Source of the DNA: JAMHWD01 sp035911135
GTDB lineage: Bacteria > Pseudomonadota > Alphaproteobacteria > Micavibrionales > Micavibrionaceae
NCBI GenBank assembly: GCA_035911135.1
Contig: JAMHWD010000045.1
Coordinates: 254,473 to 318,472, forward strand
Length of the DNA stretch: 64,000 nt
Direction: 5' to 3'
Shown here one piece after another: positions 25,662 to 34,279 of this stretch. The translations under genes were made by a program, and so were the position numbers. Each line of letters begins with the position of its first letter. Position 1 is the first letter of the stretch. The notes under the pieces are model-generated. The model had not been told where the DNA came from. It made no database searches and worked only from the letters and a program-made list of their open reading frames with translations.

Positions 25662-26126
25662 TTAAACCGCTGCGCGTGTCAGGGGCAGGGCGTAATCGCT
25701 GCGGAAGGCCGCGAAGCGGTCTTCGCCGATATTGTCCCAGAAGGATTTCAGCGCCACCATGCCGGCGGATGGTCCGCCGATTTCCCATCCCGTGCGCATC
25801 AGGCTCTGATCCATGAAGCCCAGAAAATCAGCCGGAAAGGCTATGCGCGGGGCTTGCAGGCCCAGATCCACAAGGATCTTGGCCACGTGGGCATCGCTAT
25901 GGTCGAGGATATCGGCGGTAAACTGGATGGCGGATAAAATCTTGATCTCCATCCGGCTGCTCGGCACATGACGCAAATGACGCATGAAACGGGCATAGAC
26001 GGCCATTTCATCCTTGGCCGATGCGGCATCAGATGGCGGTAATGGCAAGACATGCCGTTCGCCTTGCGTGTTTGTGTTTACGTGCTTGGGGCTTTTGCTT
26101 ACTGCGATCGTGTCAACCATGTCCAT
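25662..26126 (-). CDS. Uncharacterised 154-residue protein
   Basis: A soluble, mostly helical protein. Residues 1-35 are polar and probably disordered (Ser/Asn/Pro-rich). From residue 39 it shows EMAVYARFMRHLRHVPSSRM, then helical blocks ending in LKSFWDNIGEDRFAAFRSDY. No signal peptide, span or catalytic motif is visible. Its neighbours are not functionally linked. The family is not recognised. Confidence 0.65.
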   Translation of the reverse strand: MDMVDTIAVSKSPKHVNTNTQGERHVLPLPPSDAASAKDEMAVYARFMRHLRHVPSSRMEIKILSAIQFTADILDHSDAHVAKILVDLGLQAPRIAFPADFLGFMDQSLMRTGWEIGGPSAGMVALKSFWDNIGEDRFAAFRSDYALPLTRAAV

Positions 26127-26472
26127 AACCTTTCCGGTTTAGTTGTGAGGTCGTTCGAGACTACTTCCAAGAGCCTCTGCCGGTGTTTGTGATCTCTTTG
26201 ATACATTCACCAACTCGCGCTCTTATGTTCAGGTTCCCCGCAAACAGTTAATGGAATCTTAAAATTCCAGATTACGGTAAAAGATGGCAGTTTAAGCTGT
26301 GGATAAGAGGGGTGGCGGAATTATGAGGGGCGATAATTCATTCAAAGTATTTTGCGCCGAAATCTGCCGTTTTTCGAGAACCGCCGCGCAGAATACCCAT
26401 GTGTATTTGAGCAGCGGAAAGCGCAGAAAAATGCGGATTGCAGGCCAAAAGACGTCGTAATGAAATCGGCCC
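26127..26472. other. Intergenic region with DnaA-box-like site and weak small ORF
   Basis: This 346-base gap between two leftward genes holds a perfect DnaA-box match (TGTGGATAA at 26298-26306). It also holds a 45-codon frame from ATG 26323 to TAA 26460, beginning MRGDNSFKVFCAEICRF, without a clear ribosome binding site. I see no origin-like cluster of boxes. The region probably contains the promoter of the 25662-26126 gene. Confidence 0.4.
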
Positions 26473-26790
26473 CTAGCGGTCGAGCTGATGGGCGACCATC
26501 AAGGGCACAATAAAAGCCTGCCCGCCGCGAATCGGGTCATTGGCATCGAGATAAGCCAGCAGGATCTTGCGGTTTTTGAGGATTCTCTCGTAAATCTCGG
26601 TCTTGATTTTATCGAGGAGGACAGGTTCGCCTTCCTCGTTATCACTGCCGAAATACAGCTCGCCGCGCTCAACATCAATCGAGGCCCATTCAGGAGCGAA
26701 GGTGAAAGGCTTGTTGCTGAAATAGGCAACTTCGTTCTGATCGCTGAGAACAAGAGAGACTTTTTTCTCGTCTTTTTTCTTTTTGATCAT
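26473..26790 (-). CDS. Uncharacterised 105-residue protein
   Basis: It starts with a very basic stretch (MIKKKKDEKKVSLVL) and continues as a mixed alpha/beta protein with an acidic middle (YFGSDNEEGEPVLLDKIKTE). No membrane segment or known motif is seen. It lies 13 bases downstream of ispA on the same strand, so it is probably the last gene of the xseB-ispA unit. The role is unknown; it may be conserved in close relatives only. Confidence 0.7.
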   Translation of the reverse strand: MIKKKKDEKKVSLVLSDQNEVAYFSNKPFTFAPEWASIDVERGELYFGSDNEEGEPVLLDKIKTEIYERILKNRKILLAYLDANDPIRGGQAFIVPLMVAHQLDR

Positions 26791-26803
26791 GACGTGTCCT
26801 TAA

Positions 26804-27715
26804 TTAAGCCCGGCGCTCCAGTACATATTCAGCCAGATCGCGGAGCAATTGCGCGCGGCCTTCAAAGATCTTGAGATGGGAAGAGGCTTGCTGGATCAGC
26901 ATTTCCGCGCGTTCGCGTGCCTGTTGCTTGCCCATGGTGGATACGAAGGTGGACTTGCCGGCTTCGGCGTCCTTGCCGGTGTCCTTGCCGGTATCCTGCG
27001 GATCGGCTTCAACGTCGAGAATATCATCCGTCACCTGAAAAGCCAGGCCAAGGTCATAGGCATAGTTACGGAGCGCTTTACGCTGCGGCTCGCCGGCTTT
27101 GCCGAGAATCGCGCCAGCCTCGCAGGCAAAAGCCATCAGCTTGCCGGTTTTCATGCGTTGCAGGCGGGAAATCGTGCCAAGGTCAAATTCTTCATTCTCG
27201 CCGATCAGATCCAGCATCTGACCGCCCACCATGCCATGTGGCCCGGCGGCTTCGGCCATGGCGCGGACCAGTTCAAGGCGTACGCGGGGGTCTTCATGGG
27301 TTTCGGCATCGCTCAGCACTTCAAAGGCCAGCGTCAGCAGGGCATCTCCGGCCAATATCGCTGTGGCTTCATCATATTTCTTGTGAACGGTCGGCTGGCC
27401 GCGGCGCAGCGCCGCATCATCCATCGCCGGAAGATCGTCATGGATCAGCGAATAACAATGGACAAATTCCACCGCTGCTGCAACGCGGCGCGCGCGGCTG
27501 GGATCGACATTGAACAGGCTGGCGGCGTTCATGACCAGAAAAGGGCGCATGCGCTTGCCGCCGGCCAGCGTGCCGTGACGCATGGCATCAAAGAGGCGCG
27601 ATTCATGTAAATCGGTCTCAGGCAGCATTCTTTCAATGATGCGGTTGACGGAGGTCGCGCAATCCTGCAATGCCTGTTTCAGGCCGGGGGCTGCGTCTCT
27701 GGGTGATGGTGCCAT
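26804..27715 (-). CDS. ispA: Farnesyl/geranyl diphosphate synthase
   Basis: A 303-residue isoprenyl diphosphate synthase that condenses IPP with allylic diphosphates. The first Asp-rich motif is in HDDLPAMDDAALRRG, with GGKRMRPFL before it. The second is FQVTDDILDVEAD. An odd point is a tandem DTGK-DTGK duplication before DAEAGKSTFV, encoded by a 12-base direct repeat near 26967-26995, in the flexible loop before the conserved GK. It follows xseB by 33 bases. dxs, often the third member of this cluster, is about 8 kb away at 36257. Confidence 0.95.
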   Translation of the reverse strand: MAPSPRDAAPGLKQALQDCATSVNRIIERMLPETDLHESRLFDAMRHGTLAGGKRMRPFLVMNAASLFNVDPSRARRVAAAVEFVHCYSLIHDDLPAMDDAALRRGQPTVHKKYDEATAILAGDALLTLAFEVLSDAETHEDPRVRLELVRAMAEAAGPHGMVGGQMLDLIGENEEFDLGTISRLQRMKTGKLMAFACEAGAILGKAGEPQRKALRNYAYDLGLAFQVTDDILDVEADPQDTGKDTGKDAEAGKSTFVSTMGKQQARERAEMLIQQASSHLKIFEGRAQLLRDLAEYVLERRA

Positions 27716-27748
27716 TTTTTCCCTATTCTTCTTTAACGGTGTATGCGG

Positions 27749-27994
27749 TTAACCGGCATCATCCAGCGGCTGCAATCCTGCAGCACCGCCGGGGCCGATG
27801 GTGATTTTCTCGATTTTCGCCTGTGCATCGCGGAGCTTTTTCTCGCAATGCTGGCGCAGGGAAACGCCGCGCTCGTAAAGGCCGATGGAATCATCAAGCT
27901 TCGCCTGACCGCCTTCAAGGGATTTGACGATCCCCTCCAGCTCCATCATGGCTTCTTCAAAACTCAATTTTTCAACAGCGGATGTTTGCGACAT
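27749..27994 (-). CDS. xseB: Exodeoxyribonuclease VII small subunit
   Basis: An 81-residue XseB that pairs with XseA to degrade single-stranded DNA. The core SFEEAMMELEGIVKSLEGG, then DDSIGLYERGVSLRQHCEKKL, is canonical. ATG 27994 is preferred; a TTG two codons earlier is possible. It starts the xseB-ispA unit. The large subunit xseA is not in the window. Confidence 0.93.
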   Translation of the reverse strand: MSQTSAVEKLSFEEAMMELEGIVKSLEGGQAKLDDSIGLYERGVSLRQHCEKKLRDAQAKIEKITIGPGGAAGLQPLDDAG

Positions 27995-28087
27995 TCCCAA
28001 AAACGCTTATATTCTTGTCTAAAGTTGGACGAGTTTAAGCCAGAGCGCCCGATTCCTCAAGCAAAGATTAAGCGGTATTCAAGACCT

Positions 28088-28831
28088 ATGAACATGCAAG
28101 TCACACAGACCGGATTCAGCCTCGCGCAAGGCTTGCGAGTCTATGCAATCGGCGATATTCACGGGTTTTCGGACGCGCTGGACCGGATGCATGATGCCAT
28201 CGCGGCGGATCTGCTGGATCACCCCCCGGAAAGCGCCCATATCGTCTATCTGGGGGATTATATTGACCGCGGCCCCGATTCGAAAGGCGTGATTGATCGC
28301 CTGATCGCAAGGCGCGACCGAGGCGATGGAATCGAAAAGACCTTTATCCTCGGCAATCATGAGATGGGCCTGTATGAATTTACCAAAAACCCGCATGAAA
28401 GCCGCTGGCTGATGTATGGCGGGATTGAAACGCTCAAGAGCTACGGGATTGTATTTGCGGCGGATGTTCCGCTCCCCGGCGAGATCGAGGATGCGGCGGG
28501 GCGCCTCCTGAATGTCCTGCCGCCTGCGCACCGTGAATTTCTGGAAGCTCTGGAATATTACCGCGCGATCGGGGATTACTTTTTCGTGCATGCCGGTATA
28601 GACCCCTTAAAGCCGTTGGAGAAAAACACGGTGCGGGATTTTACCTTCATCCGCGAGCCGTTTTTGTCATGGCCGGCGGCGTTCTCCAAAATGATCGTCC
28701 ATGGCCACACCATCAGCGAAAAGCCCGAGATCAAAAAACACCGCATCGGTGTAGATACCGGGCTTTATGCGGGTGGGAAATTAACGGCCGCCGTGCTGGA
28801 AAATGATACTGTCAGATTTCTACAAGTCTGA
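28088..28831 (+). CDS. PPP-family serine/threonine (bis-metal) phosphatase
   Basis: A 247-residue calcineurin-like phosphoesterase. The three metal motifs are clear: GDIHG (residues about 22-26), GDYIDRGPDS (about 57-66) and GNHEMG (about 90-95). They are followed by FVHAGID and VHGHTI with the distal His ligands. It resembles bacterial PrpA/ApaH-like enzymes; both protein phosphatase and dinucleotide hydrolase roles are possible. The frame stays open upstream, but ATG 28088 begins the conserved part. Its 3' end overlaps the convergent gmhA by 12 bases. Confidence 0.9.
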   Translation: MNMQVTQTGFSLAQGLRVYAIGDIHGFSDALDRMHDAIAADLLDHPPESAHIVYLGDYIDRGPDSKGVIDRLIARRDRGDGIEKTFILGNHEMGLYEFTKNPHESRWLMYGGIETLKSYGIVFAADVPLPGEIEDAAGRLLNVLPPAHREFLEALEYYRAIGDYFFVHAGIDPLKPLEKNTVRDFTFIREPFLSWPAAFSKMIVHGHTISEKPEIKKHRIGVDTGLYAGGKLTAAVLENDTVRFLQV

Positions 28832-29422
28832 AGGATGGACCAGCCCCAATCGCTGCTCCAGCGCGCCGCAGAGCATCTGCCCCAGCGTGATATGCATCTC
28901 CTGTATGCGCGCTGTGATATCGGATGGCACGATCAAAATCGTATCACAAAGCGCTTGCATCTTGCCGCCATCCTTGCCAGAAAAACCGATGGTCACAAGG
29001 CCTTGGGCCTTTGCGGTTTTCAGGGCTTCAAGGATATTGGGGCTCTGGCCGGATGTGCTGATGCCGATGACGATATCGCCAGGCTTGCCCAGCGCCTCGA
29101 TCTGCCTTGCGAAAATCTGGTCAAACCCCAGATCATTGCCGGCCGCCGTGATGGCGGATGTATCGGTGGTCAGGGCAATGGCGGCAATGGCCTTGCGGTT
29201 TTTCGCGTAGCGTATGGTCAGTTCCGTGGCCAGATGCTGGGCGTCTGCGGCGCTGCCGCCATTGCCCATGAACATGATCTTGCCGCCCTGATTGATACAT
29301 GTCACGCAAGCTTCCAGCATGGCTGCAAAGGGTGTTTGCAGGGTGGCAAAAGTTTTTACCGCCGCTTCCATATGCTGCTCTTTTTCGGCAAGCCAGAAGG
29401 CATCAAGATTAAAAGCGCTCAT
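28820..29422 (-). CDS. gmhA: Phosphoheptose isomerase (SIS domain)
   Basis: A 200-residue SIS-domain isomerase that converts sedoheptulose 7-phosphate to D-glycero-manno-heptose 7-phosphate for LPS core synthesis. Seen are the substrate loop FMGNGGSAADAQHLATELT, GISTSGQSPNILEAL, and a C-terminal QEMHITLGQMLCGALE with the zinc-binding His. Length is normal. The lipoprotein gene upstream ends four bases before it, so the two are probably co-transcribed. Other heptose genes are not in this window. Confidence 0.92.
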   Translation of the reverse strand: MSAFNLDAFWLAEKEQHMEAAVKTFATLQTPFAAMLEACVTCINQGGKIMFMGNGGSAADAQHLATELTIRYAKNRKAIAAIALTTDTSAITAAGNDLGFDQIFARQIEALGKPGDIVIGISTSGQSPNILEALKTAKAQGLVTIGFSGKDGGKMQALCDTILIVPSDITARIQEMHITLGQMLCGALEQRLGLVHPSDL

Positions 29423-29426
29423 ATGA

Positions 29427-30191
29427 TTATCTCGCCAGTTTCTGCGGCGCGCCGGTTTTGGTGTCAGGCGGCAGTTTCTCCTGTGTCACGGCGGCAGGCG
29501 GCGCAGTTGCCGCAACGGGGGCAGGGGCTGCTGGTTGCTGGCTGATGGCTGTGACCGGAACTTTTGGGGCGCGGACCATATTCTTGCGGTTATAGCGCAA
29601 TTGATCCTCGGTCAGCTGGAAACCCAGCAGGATCTTGAAATCGGGGCCATCTTTCAGACTGTCAGCCGGAATCAACTGGCGCAGCGTCTCGATATAAACA
29701 TGCTGGTTCTGGCCCGGTGGATAGGTCATCGAGGCCGCGAATACTTCCTTGGCCAGAACCTCTTCATCCTGATCGACAACGGCCACGAAGAACGGGTACG
29801 CAAAGAACGGCTTATCGGAATTTTGCTGGCGGGCCTGCGGGCCGAGTGCGCCTGTGAAGCTTAAGCGCAGGTCAACAACCATCGCGCCGCCGCGGTAGGC
29901 ACAGGCGCTTTCCACCTGATTGATGCTCACGCGCGTGAGCAGATCGCCTTCGCGCGATCCTTCGGAGAACTCGCTCAAGGAACTAAGCTCATCGACAATA
30001 TCCACCCTGGGGCAGTAATCGGGATTGATCTCGGCGTCCTTGCGCTCGGTATTGTTCAGCAGGTCCATCTCGCTGTCCTTGGGATCAATGCGGAAGGAAT
30101 CGGCAAGGCTGTTCCAGCTCGATTGCAGGGTTTTACAGCCTGAAAGGGCTAAGGTTGCGGCCAAGAGTAAGGTAAGATGCTGAATTCTCAT
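29427..30191 (-). CDS. Uncharacterised outer-membrane or periplasmic lipoprotein
   Basis: A 254-residue protein with a lipoprotein signal: MRIQHLTLLLAATLALSGC, lipobox LSGC with the lipidated Cys19. I placed the start at ATG 30191 (GGAAG upstream); the long upstream extension overlaps the divergent ispH and is spurious. The middle part is a beta-rich domain (DLRLSFTGALGPQ, FFVAVVDQDEEVLAKEVF). The last 45 residues are Pro/Ala-rich and low complexity. The family is not recognised. It is first in a unit with gmhA. Confidence 0.85.
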   Translation of the reverse strand: MRIQHLTLLLAATLALSGCKTLQSSWNSLADSFRIDPKDSEMDLLNNTERKDAEINPDYCPRVDIVDELSSLSEFSEGSREGDLLTRVSINQVESACAYRGGAMVVDLRLSFTGALGPQARQQNSDKPFFAYPFFVAVVDQDEEVLAKEVFAASMTYPPGQNQHVYIETLRQLIPADSLKDGPDFKILLGFQLTEDQLRYNRKNMVRAPKVPVTAISQQPAAPAPVAATAPPAAVTQEKLPPDTKTGAPQKLAR

Positions 30192-30329
30192 AATGTTCTT
30201 CCGGTGCTGGCGAAATTTGAAAAAACATACCCCATGCATGCGGGGGCGGCAAGCTGCCTTTGGGCAAAACGGCATTTTCGCGGAAAATCTATGGATTTCC
30301 TTTGTCGCTCTTGCTATAAAAACCGCGCA

Positions 30330-31286
30330 ATGACAAAGCCTTCCTTGAAAATATTGCTGGCCGCGCCGCGTGGCTTTTGTGCCGGTGTGGACCGCGCGAT
30401 CCAGATTGTCGAGCTGGCGCTGCAGAAATACGGCAAGCCCGTCTATGTGCGCCATGAGATCGTGCATAACAAATTCGTGGTGGATTCCTTGAAGGAAAAA
30501 GGCGCGATTTTCGTCAAGGAACTGGATGAAATCCCGGATGATGGCCAGCCTGTCGTGTTTTCCGCGCATGGCGTGCCCAAGTCTGTTCCTGAGAATGCGC
30601 GCGCGCGCCAGATGTTTTACTTTGATGCAACATGCCCGCTGGTCAGCAAGGTTCACCGCGAGGCTGAGCGCCATCACAAGAACGGCGACCAGATCATCCT
30701 GATCGGCCATGCCGGTCATCCGGAAATTATCGGCACAATCGGCCAGTTGCCGCCGGGCGCGGTGCTGCTGGTGGAGACGGTCGAGGATGTCGAGACGCTC
30801 ACGGTCGGCAATGCCGAACATCTGGCCTTTTGCACGCAGACAACCTTATCGGTGGATGATACATCGGAAATCGTGGCGGCGCTGCAGGCCAAATTCCCGG
30901 CGATCAAGGGGCCGCATAAGGAAGATATCTGCTACGCCACCACCAACCGTCAGGCGGCGGTCAAGGCCATTGCGGGTCAAAGCGAGATGATGATTGTCAT
31001 CGGCGCGCCCAATTCCTCCAATTCCAACCGCCTTGTTGAGGTGGCCCGCAATTACGGCTGCCCGCGCGCGATCATGGTCCAGCGCGCCGCCGAGATTGAC
31101 TGGGCGGCCATTGGCGCGGTTGCTGTGCTGGGGATTTCCGCTGGCGCTTCCGCGCCGGAAATTCTGGTCGATGAGGTGATTGAATCCGCCCGCGCGCATT
31201 TCGATGTCAGCGTGGAGGAGGTTGCCATCACTTCCGAAGATGTGCATTTCAAACTGCCCGCCGCGCTTGGCGATAAGGCCGCGTGA
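30330..31286 (+). CDS. ispH: 4-hydroxy-3-methylbut-2-enyl diphosphate reductase
   Basis: IspH (LytB) makes IPP and DMAPP in the last step of the MEP pathway using a [4Fe-4S] cluster. The 318-residue protein has the three cluster cysteines in GFCAGVDRAI, DATCPLVSKVH and ICYATTNRQ, and the conserved GHAGHPEIIGT histidine. It starts at ATG 30330; a longer frame exists upstream. The first enzyme of the pathway, dxs, is at 36257, and the iron-sulfur assembly operon is at 42965. A P-loop gene and rnhA follow with overlaps. Confidence 0.97.
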   Translation: MTKPSLKILLAAPRGFCAGVDRAIQIVELALQKYGKPVYVRHEIVHNKFVVDSLKEKGAIFVKELDEIPDDGQPVVFSAHGVPKSVPENARARQMFYFDATCPLVSKVHREAERHHKNGDQIILIGHAGHPEIIGTIGQLPPGAVLLVETVEDVETLTVGNAEHLAFCTQTTLSVDDTSEIVAALQAKFPAIKGPHKEDICYATTNRQAAVKAIAGQSEMMIVIGAPNSSNSNRLVEVARNYGCPRAIMVQRAAEIDWAAIGAVAVLGISAGASAPEILVDEVIESARAHFDVSVEEVAITSEDVHFKLPAALGDKAA

Positions 31287-32032
31287 TCGTGATGGCGGCG
31301 GGGGCATTAAAATCCATTACGCTGATGGGCATGTCCGGGGTCGGCAAGACGTATCTCTCGCGCCAGCTCGCTGATTGGGGCTGGTTTCATTATTCCTGCG
31401 ATCTGGAGATTGGCCGTAAATTCATGGCCGCCGATTTGCCATCACCTGTTACTTGCGCGGCGGATTTGTCAGTCCTGTCGGCCTTTATCGGCAAGCTGGG
31501 CGATGCGGCCAAAGGCGGGTTGCCTTATGAGGAATTCAAGCGCCGCCAGAGGCTTTATTACGAGGCGGAATGTGCGGCCATTGCCGAAGTGCCGGCCTTG
31601 GCGCAGGATCATGTGAAACTGATCCACGATTCCACGGGATCGCTCTGCGAGATCATGGATGAGGCGCTGGTTGAGAATCTGGGCAAATCAACATTGTTTG
31701 TGTATTTAAAGGCCAGCGCGGAAGACGAGATACAAATTCTGGAGCGCGCGAGACAATACCCCAAACCGCTGTTTTTCCCGCCGGCAAAATTCGATATCTG
31801 GCTGGGCGAATATTTGCAAGGCAATGGATTGAAATCTTCGGATGAGATGAACCCGGATGAATTCGCACGCTGGGTTTTCCCGCGCCTGTTCGAAAGCCGC
31901 CTGCCGAAATACCAGCGCCTTGCCGATCTCTACGGCGTAACCATTCCGGCGGCGGCGTTTTATGGCGTGGAATCAGAGGCGCGTTTTCTGGATATCATTC
32001 AAGATGCCATGCACAAGCGGAATGCCGCATGA
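31283..32032 (+). CDS. P-loop NTPase/kinase of unknown substrate
   Basis: A 249-residue protein with a Walker A motif GMSGVGKT (residues 16-23) in a kinase-like N-terminus, followed by CDLEIGRKF. The C-terminal two-thirds, with LIHDSTGSLCEIMDEAL and YPKPLFFPPAKFDIWLGEYL, do not match shikimate or nucleoside kinases I know. It starts at GTG 31283, overlapping the ispH stop, with ATG 31292 possible. It overlaps rnhA by four bases. In many alphaproteobacteria thrB (homoserine kinase) sits between ispH and rnhA, so this gene takes that place. Confidence 0.8.
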   Translation: MIVMAAGALKSITLMGMSGVGKTYLSRQLADWGWFHYSCDLEIGRKFMAADLPSPVTCAADLSVLSAFIGKLGDAAKGGLPYEEFKRRQRLYYEAECAAIAEVPALAQDHVKLIHDSTGSLCEIMDEALVENLGKSTLFVYLKASAEDEIQILERARQYPKPLFFPPAKFDIWLGEYLQGNGLKSSDEMNPDEFARWVFPRLFESRLPKYQRLADLYGVTIPAAAFYGVESEARFLDIIQDAMHKRNAA

Positions 32033-32454
32033 AACATGTCGAGATTTTCACGGATGGCGCCTGCAGCGGTAATCCCGGCCCCGGCGGCTGGGGCGCGGTG
32101 CTGCGCCATGGCGATCTGGAGAAGGAAATATCCGGCAGCGCGTACGAGACCACCAATAACCGCATGGAAATGACAGCGGCCATCAAGGCGCTGGAGGCGC
32201 TGAAAGGCCGCTGCCGCGTTGATATCTACACCGACAGCACCTATTTGCAAAAAGGCGTATCGGAATGGATGCCGGGCTGGAAGGCCAAAGGCTGGCCCGC
32301 GAAAATAAAAAATCAGGATCTGTGGAAGATGCTGGATGAATTATTGCCGCGCCATGATGTGACCTTTCACTGGGTCAAGGGCCATGCGGGGCATCCTGAA
32401 AACGAACGCGCCGATAGGCTGGCTACCGGCGCGATCCCAAAACAGGGGTGTTAA
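32029..32454 (+). CDS. rnhA: Ribonuclease HI
   Basis: RNase HI cuts the RNA strand of RNA-DNA hybrids. The 141-residue protein keeps all catalytic acids: the Asp in FTDGACSGNPGPGGWG, the Glu in TTNNRMEMTAAI, the Asp in IYTDSTYL and the C-terminal Asp in ENERADRLA. The basic WMPGWKAKGW handle region is present. It overlaps the P-loop gene (ATGA), so the ispH unit ends here. A palindromic repeat follows nine bases later. Confidence 0.97.
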   Translation: MKHVEIFTDGACSGNPGPGGWGAVLRHGDLEKEISGSAYETTNNRMEMTAAIKALEALKGRCRVDIYTDSTYLQKGVSEWMPGWKAKGWPAKIKNQDLWKMLDELLPRHDVTFHWVKGHAGHPENERADRLATGAIPKQGC

Positions 32455-32462
32455 TTTCAGCG

Positions 32463-32520
32463 CGTCATTGCGCCTTGTGCATGCAATCCATGGATCACAC
32501 GGACGGGCCGTGTGATGACG
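32463..32520. repeat. Dispersed palindrome, full copy
   Basis: CGTCATTGC...GCAATCCATGGATCACACGG...CCGTGTGATGACG. The right hairpin is perfect and the left is slightly eroded. It lies between the convergent rnhA and the 32529-32927 gene, eight bases from the latter. Confidence 0.9.
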
Positions 32521-32528
32521 GGGAAACA

Positions 32529-32927
32529 TCAGGCTGCGTTCTCGCCGGACGAGGAATTGCCCGGATTTTCATCACTTGTGTTCCCGGCATTGCCGCCGCC
32601 CGTGTTATTGTCGCGGCGTGGGAAGGGACGGCGCTGGGGCTTGCGTTGCATGCCTTGGGCCGAATCTTCCATCATCTCGCCGCCGCCTTGCTGGTGACGG
32701 CCGCGCGCGTCGCGGTGCGGCGGGATGGGAATGGGTTTTTGCGCCATTTCGTCGCGCTCGCTCACCGCAACGTCAATCTCAAGACGGGATGCCGCCTTGC
32801 GTAGTTCATGAATGGCATCCTGCAGCGCTTCGCGCGCTTTTGAATCCTTGTTGTTGGCGCTCCACGCGTCATAGGATTTCAGGCATTCTGCTGTCGCATT
32901 CTGCAGACGTTCCTTGATCTCGGCCAT
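32529..32927 (-). CDS. Uncharacterised alphaproteobacterial protein with disordered tail
   Basis: A 132-residue soluble protein. Residues 1-60 form a helical region (MAEIKERLQNATAECLKSYD and on). From about residue 65 the protein is low complexity, rich in Gln, Arg, Pro, Gly and Asn (RKPQRRPFPRRDNNTGGG). The helical part resembles small conserved alphaproteobacterial proteins of unknown role. It is 88 bases downstream of guaC, on the same strand. Confidence 0.75.
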   Translation of the reverse strand: MAEIKERLQNATAECLKSYDAWSANNKDSKAREALQDAIHELRKAASRLEIDVAVSERDEMAQKPIPIPPHRDARGRHQQGGGEMMEDSAQGMQRKPQRRPFPRRDNNTGGGNAGNTSDENPGNSSSGENAA

Positions 32928-33015
32928 TGCTTATAACTCCTGATAAATTTTTTGATGTGTGACGACTATAGCCTAATACAGGCACTTGTAAATAAACCTT
33001 AAGAGAAAAGATCTT

Positions 33016-34071
33016 TTAATCCGAACCAAAGACCGTATTGATCTGCTGCGTGACGCGGATAAAGGTCGTGCGCTTGGAAAGCTCTTTCAGGCGCCTTGCC
33101 CCGACATAGGTGCAGGCCGAACGGATCCCACCCAGTATATCCTGCAAGGTGGCATCGACAGGGCCGCGATAGGGGACTTTGACGGTCTTGCCTTCACTGG
33201 CGCGGTATTCGGCAATATGGCCTTTATGCTTTTTCATGGCCGTATCGCTGCTCATGCCGTAGAAGCGCAAATATTTCTTGCCGTCTTCCTCGATGATTTC
33301 CTGCTCGGCCTCGTCATGGCCGGACAGCATCCCGCCCAGCATGACAAAATCCGCGCCGCCGCCAAAGGCCTTGGCCAGATCGCCGGGAACCGTACAGCCG
33401 CCATCGGCGCAGATATACCCGCCCAGACCATGCGCGGCATCGGCGCATTCGATCACGGCTGATAATTGCGGATATCCGATGCCGGTCATCTTGCGCGTGG
33501 TGCAGACACTGCCCGGGCCGATACCGACCTTGACGATATCAACCCCGGCCAGAATAAGTTCTTCGACCATCTCACCCGTGACGACATTCCCGGCCATGAT
33601 GGTAAGATCAGGGATCATGTTGCGGATACGTTTGACGAAGTCGATGAAATGCTGGCTGTAACCATTGGCCACATCAATGCAGAGCTTCTCAATGCCCTTG
33701 CCGTTATTCTGGACCGATGAATCCATAAACGCGATCAGCTTGTCCTGATCTTCTTCCGTCATGCCGATGCTGTACCAGACGGATTCGCCGCCATACTCGC
33801 CGAAAAATTTCAGCAAATCCTCCAGCGGATAATGCTTGTGCAGGGCCACACTCAGGCCGTTGCCGTTTTTGATGAAGGCCTTGGCCATCTCGAATGTGCC
33901 CACGCCGTCCATATTGGCGGCGATAATGGGTACGCCTGTATATTGGCGTCCGCTCCAGCGCATGGTGAAATCGCGCGTGATATCGACATCCTTGCGGGTG
34001 GAGAGGGTGGATCGCTTGGGGCGGATCAACACATCCTTGAAATCAAGCTTGAGACCTTCTTCGATACGCAT
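33016..34071 (-). CDS. guaC: GMP reductase
   Basis: GuaC reduces GMP to IMP with NADPH in purine salvage. The 351-residue TIM-barrel enzyme shows the GuaC-type start EEGLKLDFKDVLIRPKRST and the catalytic cysteine in GIGPGSVCTTRKMTGIG. It also has GGYICADGGCTVPGD, and the MLGGMLSGHDE phosphate-binding loop. It lacks CBS domains, unlike IMP dehydrogenase. The DUF1192 gene lies 25 bases upstream on the same strand. Confidence 0.95.
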   Translation of the reverse strand: MRIEEGLKLDFKDVLIRPKRSTLSTRKDVDITRDFTMRWSGRQYTGVPIIAANMDGVGTFEMAKAFIKNGNGLSVALHKHYPLEDLLKFFGEYGGESVWYSIGMTEEDQDKLIAFMDSSVQNNGKGIEKLCIDVANGYSQHFIDFVKRIRNMIPDLTIMAGNVVTGEMVEELILAGVDIVKVGIGPGSVCTTRKMTGIGYPQLSAVIECADAAHGLGGYICADGGCTVPGDLAKAFGGGADFVMLGGMLSGHDEAEQEIIEEDGKKYLRFYGMSSDTAMKKHKGHIAEYRASEGKTVKVPYRGPVDATLQDILGGIRSACTYVGARRLKELSKRTTFIRVTQQINTVFGSD

Positions 34072-34096
34072 AATGGGGATATCCTGTCGTTATGAA

Positions 34097-34279
34097 TTAT
34101 GACTTGAAAAACGCATCCGCCGCCGCGCGGGAGGATTGCTTTTTGGTAATGTCGGCTTCGGCGCGGGTGATTTCAGCCTTGAGATCCTCGATGTATTTCT
34201 TGAGGTCCTCAACGGAAAGATTATCCAGCTTGGCCGGAAATTCTCTGGTCTTTGGTTTTTCCGGCTCTTCAAAAAACAT
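34097..34279 (-). CDS. DUF1192 family protein
   Basis: A 60-residue protein typical of alphaproteobacteria: an acidic, Pro-containing start (MFFEEPEKPKTREFP), then LDNLSVEDLKKYIEDLKAEI, and the final AAADAFFKS. The long helix suggests a coiled coil. Function is unknown. It is probably co-transcribed with guaC, though a functional link is not implied. The 215 bases upstream hold no gene. Confidence 0.85.
   Translation of the reverse strand: MFFEEPEKPKTREFPAKLDNLSVEDLKKYIEDLKAEITRAEADITKKQSSRAAADAFFKS

Noticed and set aside
26298..26306. Replication origin at the perfect DnaA box
   Set aside because: Only one box is present and there is no AT-rich unwinding element or origin-type gene context.
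26323..26460. A 45-codon frame (MRGDNSFKVFCAEICRF start)
   Set aside because: No convincing ribosome binding site and no coherent domain; kept only as a note in the intergenic entry.
27743..28087. Upstream extension of the phosphatase frame
   Set aside because: It is antisense to xseB and lacks conserved sequence; the family begins near ATG 28088.
30192..30821. Longer start for the lipoprotein gene
   Set aside because: The extension lies antisense to ispH and would bury the lipoprotein signal peptide.
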